From positions 1 to 35,846 of the forward strand of contig JAFURP010000046.1 of the NCBI GenBank assembly GCA_017471785.1: a stretch of DNA of 35,846 nucleotides, written 5' to 3'. The first letter of the stretch is position 1. Every line of letters begins with the position of its first letter. The DNA is from Clostridia bacterium (GTDB lineage Bacteria; Bacillota; Clostridia; Christensenellales; Borkfalkiaceae). The notes beneath the pieces are model-generated. The model was not told the DNA's origin and did no database searches. It was given only the letters and a program-made list of their open reading frames with translations. The position numbers were made by a program, and so were the translations under genes. This document shows positions 33,840 through 35,846 of this stretch, piece after piece.

Positions 33840-35390
33840 ATGGCAAAAACGGAAAAACAACAGACGGCAAAGCCGTCCGCGACCCGTGCGGAAAAACGGG
33901 ACGCGACCAAAAATCTCATTCGGGAGCTTTTGAAAAAGTCCGAATATAAGAGCAACGATTTGATAGACGAAGCGGCGAAGCTGTTCACCGAACGCTTTGC
34001 CGGCGAGGAGAGCGAGGACGTCAACGGCGTAAAGGGTCGTATCGGCTCGGTGATCGATTTGATGAAAAAGGACGAGGAGATCGTCTACGACGGGGGCGTG
34101 TACGCGTTGAAAACGGAGCCGATCGTCGAGACGGTAGAAGAAAAGCCCGTTAAAAAGACGCGTGCAAAAGCAAAAAAGACGTCGGATAAGGAGGAAGCGG
34201 CGGCGGAAGAGGTCGCACCCGTAGCGGTCGAGGAAAAGAAACCCGCTAAAAAGCGCGCGACGAAAAAAGCGAAAGCGGAGAAGGAAGCGGAGGAGCAAAA
34301 GGAAGAAAAGACGGAGCCTTTGCCCGCGGCGCCCTTGCAGCCCATCGCGCCCGTAGCGCCGATAACGCCCGAGGTCGCGCCCGAGCCCGTGCCCGAAAAG
34401 CCCGCGCCCAAAAAACGCGCGAGCAAAAAGGCGAAAGAGGCGGAAACGCCGACGGAGACGGTCGAAGAAAAGGTCGTGGAAACGGTAGCGAAGGAGGAGA
34501 AGAAAGAGGAAACGAAAGCGGAAGCGGAAGAAAAGCCCGAACGGTCGAAAGAAGAAAAGGCGCTCGTGGAAAAGAAGAAAGCGGAGATCGCGCCCAAGGG
34601 TACGCTTATGGATATGAGCTTCCTGTTCGGGGATATCAAATCCGTAAAAAAGGAAGAGCCTCAAAAGAGGGAAGCGGCGGTAAGGGCGGAGGACAAGCCC
34701 GTGCAAGCGGAGCAAAAGAAAGAGCAAAAGCCCGTAGAGGTGAAAAAGAGCGAGCCTCCCAAGCCCGTAGAGAATAAAAAACCCGTGGAAAACAAAAAGC
34801 CCGTAGCGCGCAAGGGTGCGAACGGACGGGGGAGAGCGCTCACCGTGGACGAGAAATTGCAGGAAGCGTTTTTGAATAGATTGCACCGCCTCGGAGGGGA
34901 GTATTTCGAGTATTACTCTATCTATTTATTGGAAAAATATTCGCGTATGAACGGTAGACGGTTGGAGGGGCTGCGCGTAACGGGCGGCGACCACGACGGC
35001 GGTATCGACGGAGAGATCGAATTGACGGATAGATTGGGCTTTCGCGAGACTATCTACATACAAGCGAAGAATTGGGATCCCGACAAGGGGGACGAAAAGC
35101 TGTGGGTAGTAGGCGAAACGCTGTTGCAACAATTTATCGGCGCGTGCGTATGCAGGCAAGCGAAGGAGGGAAAACAGCATTGTCGGGGTATCTTCATCAC
35201 CACCTCGCGTTTCACGCCCGAAGCGAAAAAGATGCTGGACGACACCTCGGATAAATTCGTGGGGTACGACGGCAACGACCTGTTCGAAACGGCGAAGGAG
35301 TGTTCGTTCGGACTTATCAAAAAGAACGGCGAATGGGTTTTGGACGAGAGCTTGCTCTCGGGAATGAAAGCTTTTTACACGTTAGGGTAA
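33840..35390 (+). CDS. Mrr-like restriction endonuclease with winged-helix head and histone-H1-like linker
   Basis: A 516-residue protein in three parts. Residues about 22-92 form a probable winged helix (ATKNLIRELLKKSEYKSND, then VKGRIGSVIDLMKKDEEIV in family pattern), as in Mrr_N/HARE-type domains. Residues 95-330 are low complexity, rich in Lys, Glu, Ala and Pro, with three related basic units: KPVKKTRAKAKKT (102-114), KKPAKKRATKKAK (133-145) and KPAPKKRASKKAK (187-199), and one non-repetitive island LMDMSFLFGDIKSV (256-269). Residues 340-490 are an Mrr-type nuclease fold with Asp390 in GGIDGEI and Gln408-x-Lys410 in YIQAKNW. No methyltransferase or other restriction subunit is adjacent; Mrr enzymes cut modified DNA and need none. 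The ribosome site is weak. The tail's role in DNA binding is inferred. Confidence 0.8.
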   Translation: MAKTEKQQTAKPSATRAEKRDATKNLIRELLKKSEYKSNDLIDEAAKLFTERFAGEESEDVNGVKGRIGSVIDLMKKDEEIVYDGGVYALKTEPIVETVEEKPVKKTRAKAKKTSDKEEAAAEEVAPVAVEEKKPAKKRATKKAKAEKEAEEQKEEKTEPLPAAPLQPIAPVAPITPEVAPEPVPEKPAPKKRASKKAKEAETPTETVEEKVVETVAKEEKKEETKAEAEEKPERSKEEKALVEKKKAEIAPKGTLMDMSFLFGDIKSVKKEEPQKREAAVRAEDKPVQAEQKKEQKPVEVKKSEPPKPVENKKPVENKKPVARKGANGRGRALTVDEKLQEAFLNRLHRLGGEYFEYYSIYLLEKYSRMNGRRLEGLRVTGGDHDGGIDGEIELTDRLGFRETIYIQAKNWDPDKGDEKLWVVGETLLQQFIGACVCRQAKEGKQHCRGIFITTSRFTPEAKKMLDDTSDKFVGYDGNDLFETAKECSFGLIKKNGEWVLDESLLSGMKAFYTLG

Positions 35391-35398
35391 GACGAAGA

Positions 35399-35434
35399 AA
35401 ACGCGGCGCACGAAATGCGCCGCGTTTATTTATA
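35399..35434 (+). terminator. Terminator after the Mrr-like gene
   Basis: Perfect 12-bp stem AAACGCGGCGCA (35399-35410) with TGCGCCGCGTTT (35416-35427), CGAAA loop, then ATTTAT. It is situated between convergent genes; the A/T flank suits the + strand better. Confidence 0.85.
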
Positions 35435-35457
35435 TATGTATATATAATTGTATAAGA

Positions 35458-35846
35458 TTATCGCGTTCTTCCGATCAAATAATCGATAGAACAGCCGAAA
35501 TATCGGGCGAGGGCGATCAAGCGTTCCATAGAGGGACGGCTTATGCCTTTCAGCCATTTGTATACGACCGACGAAGAAACGGGTAGATCGCGTTTCAGCT
35601 TTTCTTGCGAGATCCCGTGGCTTTTCAAGATAAAACGCAACCGTTCGTGAAAGGGCAACGCCTCGTGTAAAGGCTCCTCCGTATGGATTTCCGTTTCGCC
35701 CAAAAGATAATCGGCGGAACAACGGAACGCGTATAACAATCGGACGAAGTTATCGTACGACGGCATATGGATATCCGCCAAAAAGTCGGAGATATTCGTA
35801 TGCTCTATCCCCGTTGCTTCCGCCAAAGACGTTTGATTAAAACCAA
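35458..35846 (-). CDS. Tandem XRE-type HTH regulator, start outside the window
   Basis: At least 129 codons read in from the right edge without a credible start: the frame stays open to the last base, and the residues there (GFNQTSLAEATGIEHTNISD) are the middle of an HTH, so the N-terminus is missing. The first HTH continues to about RLLYAFRCSADYLLGE. After a short linker a second XRE domain follows, HERLRFILKSHGISQEKL ... VVYKWLKGISRPSMERL, ending FGCSIDYLIGRTR. Two HTH domains in one chain suggest binding of a paired or asymmetric operator. It is convergent with the Mrr-like gene, so a regulatory link is not implied. Confidence 0.82.
   Translation of the reverse strand, partial: GFNQTSLAEATGIEHTNISDFLADIHMPSYDNFVRLLYAFRCSADYLLGETEIHTEEPLHEALPFHERLRFILKSHGISQEKLKRDLPVSSSVVYKWLKGISRPSMERLIALARYFGCSIDYLIGRTR

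Overview
The window looks like chromosomal backbone of an uncultured, anaerobic, gut-type Clostridia member. From memory it best fits the Christensenellales/Borkfalkiaceae kind of lineage, but that placement is an inference. The reasons are: pyruvate formate-lyase fermentation; Firmicutes gene order (yqfC-yqfD-phoH-pgpH-ybeY-era-yqzL-recO, and veg/sipL-like/ispE); SD-type ribosome sites; sigma-A promoters; many intrinsic terminators; GC-rich coding with AT-rich promoters. Almost everything lies on the + strand. Only a lipoprotein, veg and a right-edge regulator are on the - strand. I saw no tRNA, rRNA, CRISPR array, transposase or phage gene.

Layout. 1-3785: an anaerobic pyruvate operon with tandem sigma-A promoters, pflA, a thioredoxin-like gene, a pyruvate formate-lyase gene that stops before the glycyl radical domain, and a separate 77-residue gene carrying that domain (a split PFL). 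3798-7532: a membrane-anchored metallo-beta-lactamase-fold protein, a 378-bp non-coding stretch with a fold-back element, tcdA and a sodium:neurotransmitter-type symporter. 7602-12932: a small membrane protein and uvrB-uvrA. 12949-14760: a lone lipoprotein on the - strand. 14792-18790: veg (- strand) divergent from a SipL-like spore protein, then ispE and a two-TM hypothetical. 18836-22396: two tandem BcrAB-type ABC modules. 22438-27628: a heterodimeric ABC exporter and a ClC-type antiporter. 27628-33762: the yqfC-to-recO cluster. 33840-35846: an Mrr-like nuclease with a winged-helix head and a long histone-H1-like linker, convergent with a tandem-HTH regulator cut by the window edge.

How the parts work together. 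PflA would install the radical on the small subunit, which must dock on the large subunit carrying the Cys-Cys pair, so the operon encodes a two-piece enzyme plus a redox protein. The yqfC cluster appears to have layered transcription: a sigma-E-type sporulation promoter in front of yqfCD, and two sigma-A promoters buried inside yqfD that can feed phoH-pgpH-ybeY-era-yqzL-recO in growing cells. With the SipL-like gene this points to a functional or recently functional sporulation programme.

The most unusual items are the split PFL, the embedded promoters in yqfD, the fold-back element fused to stop codons at 5004 and 10005, the Mrr-like protein with the histone-like linker, and the c-di-AMP phosphodiesterase homologue that lacks its extracellular sensor domain.
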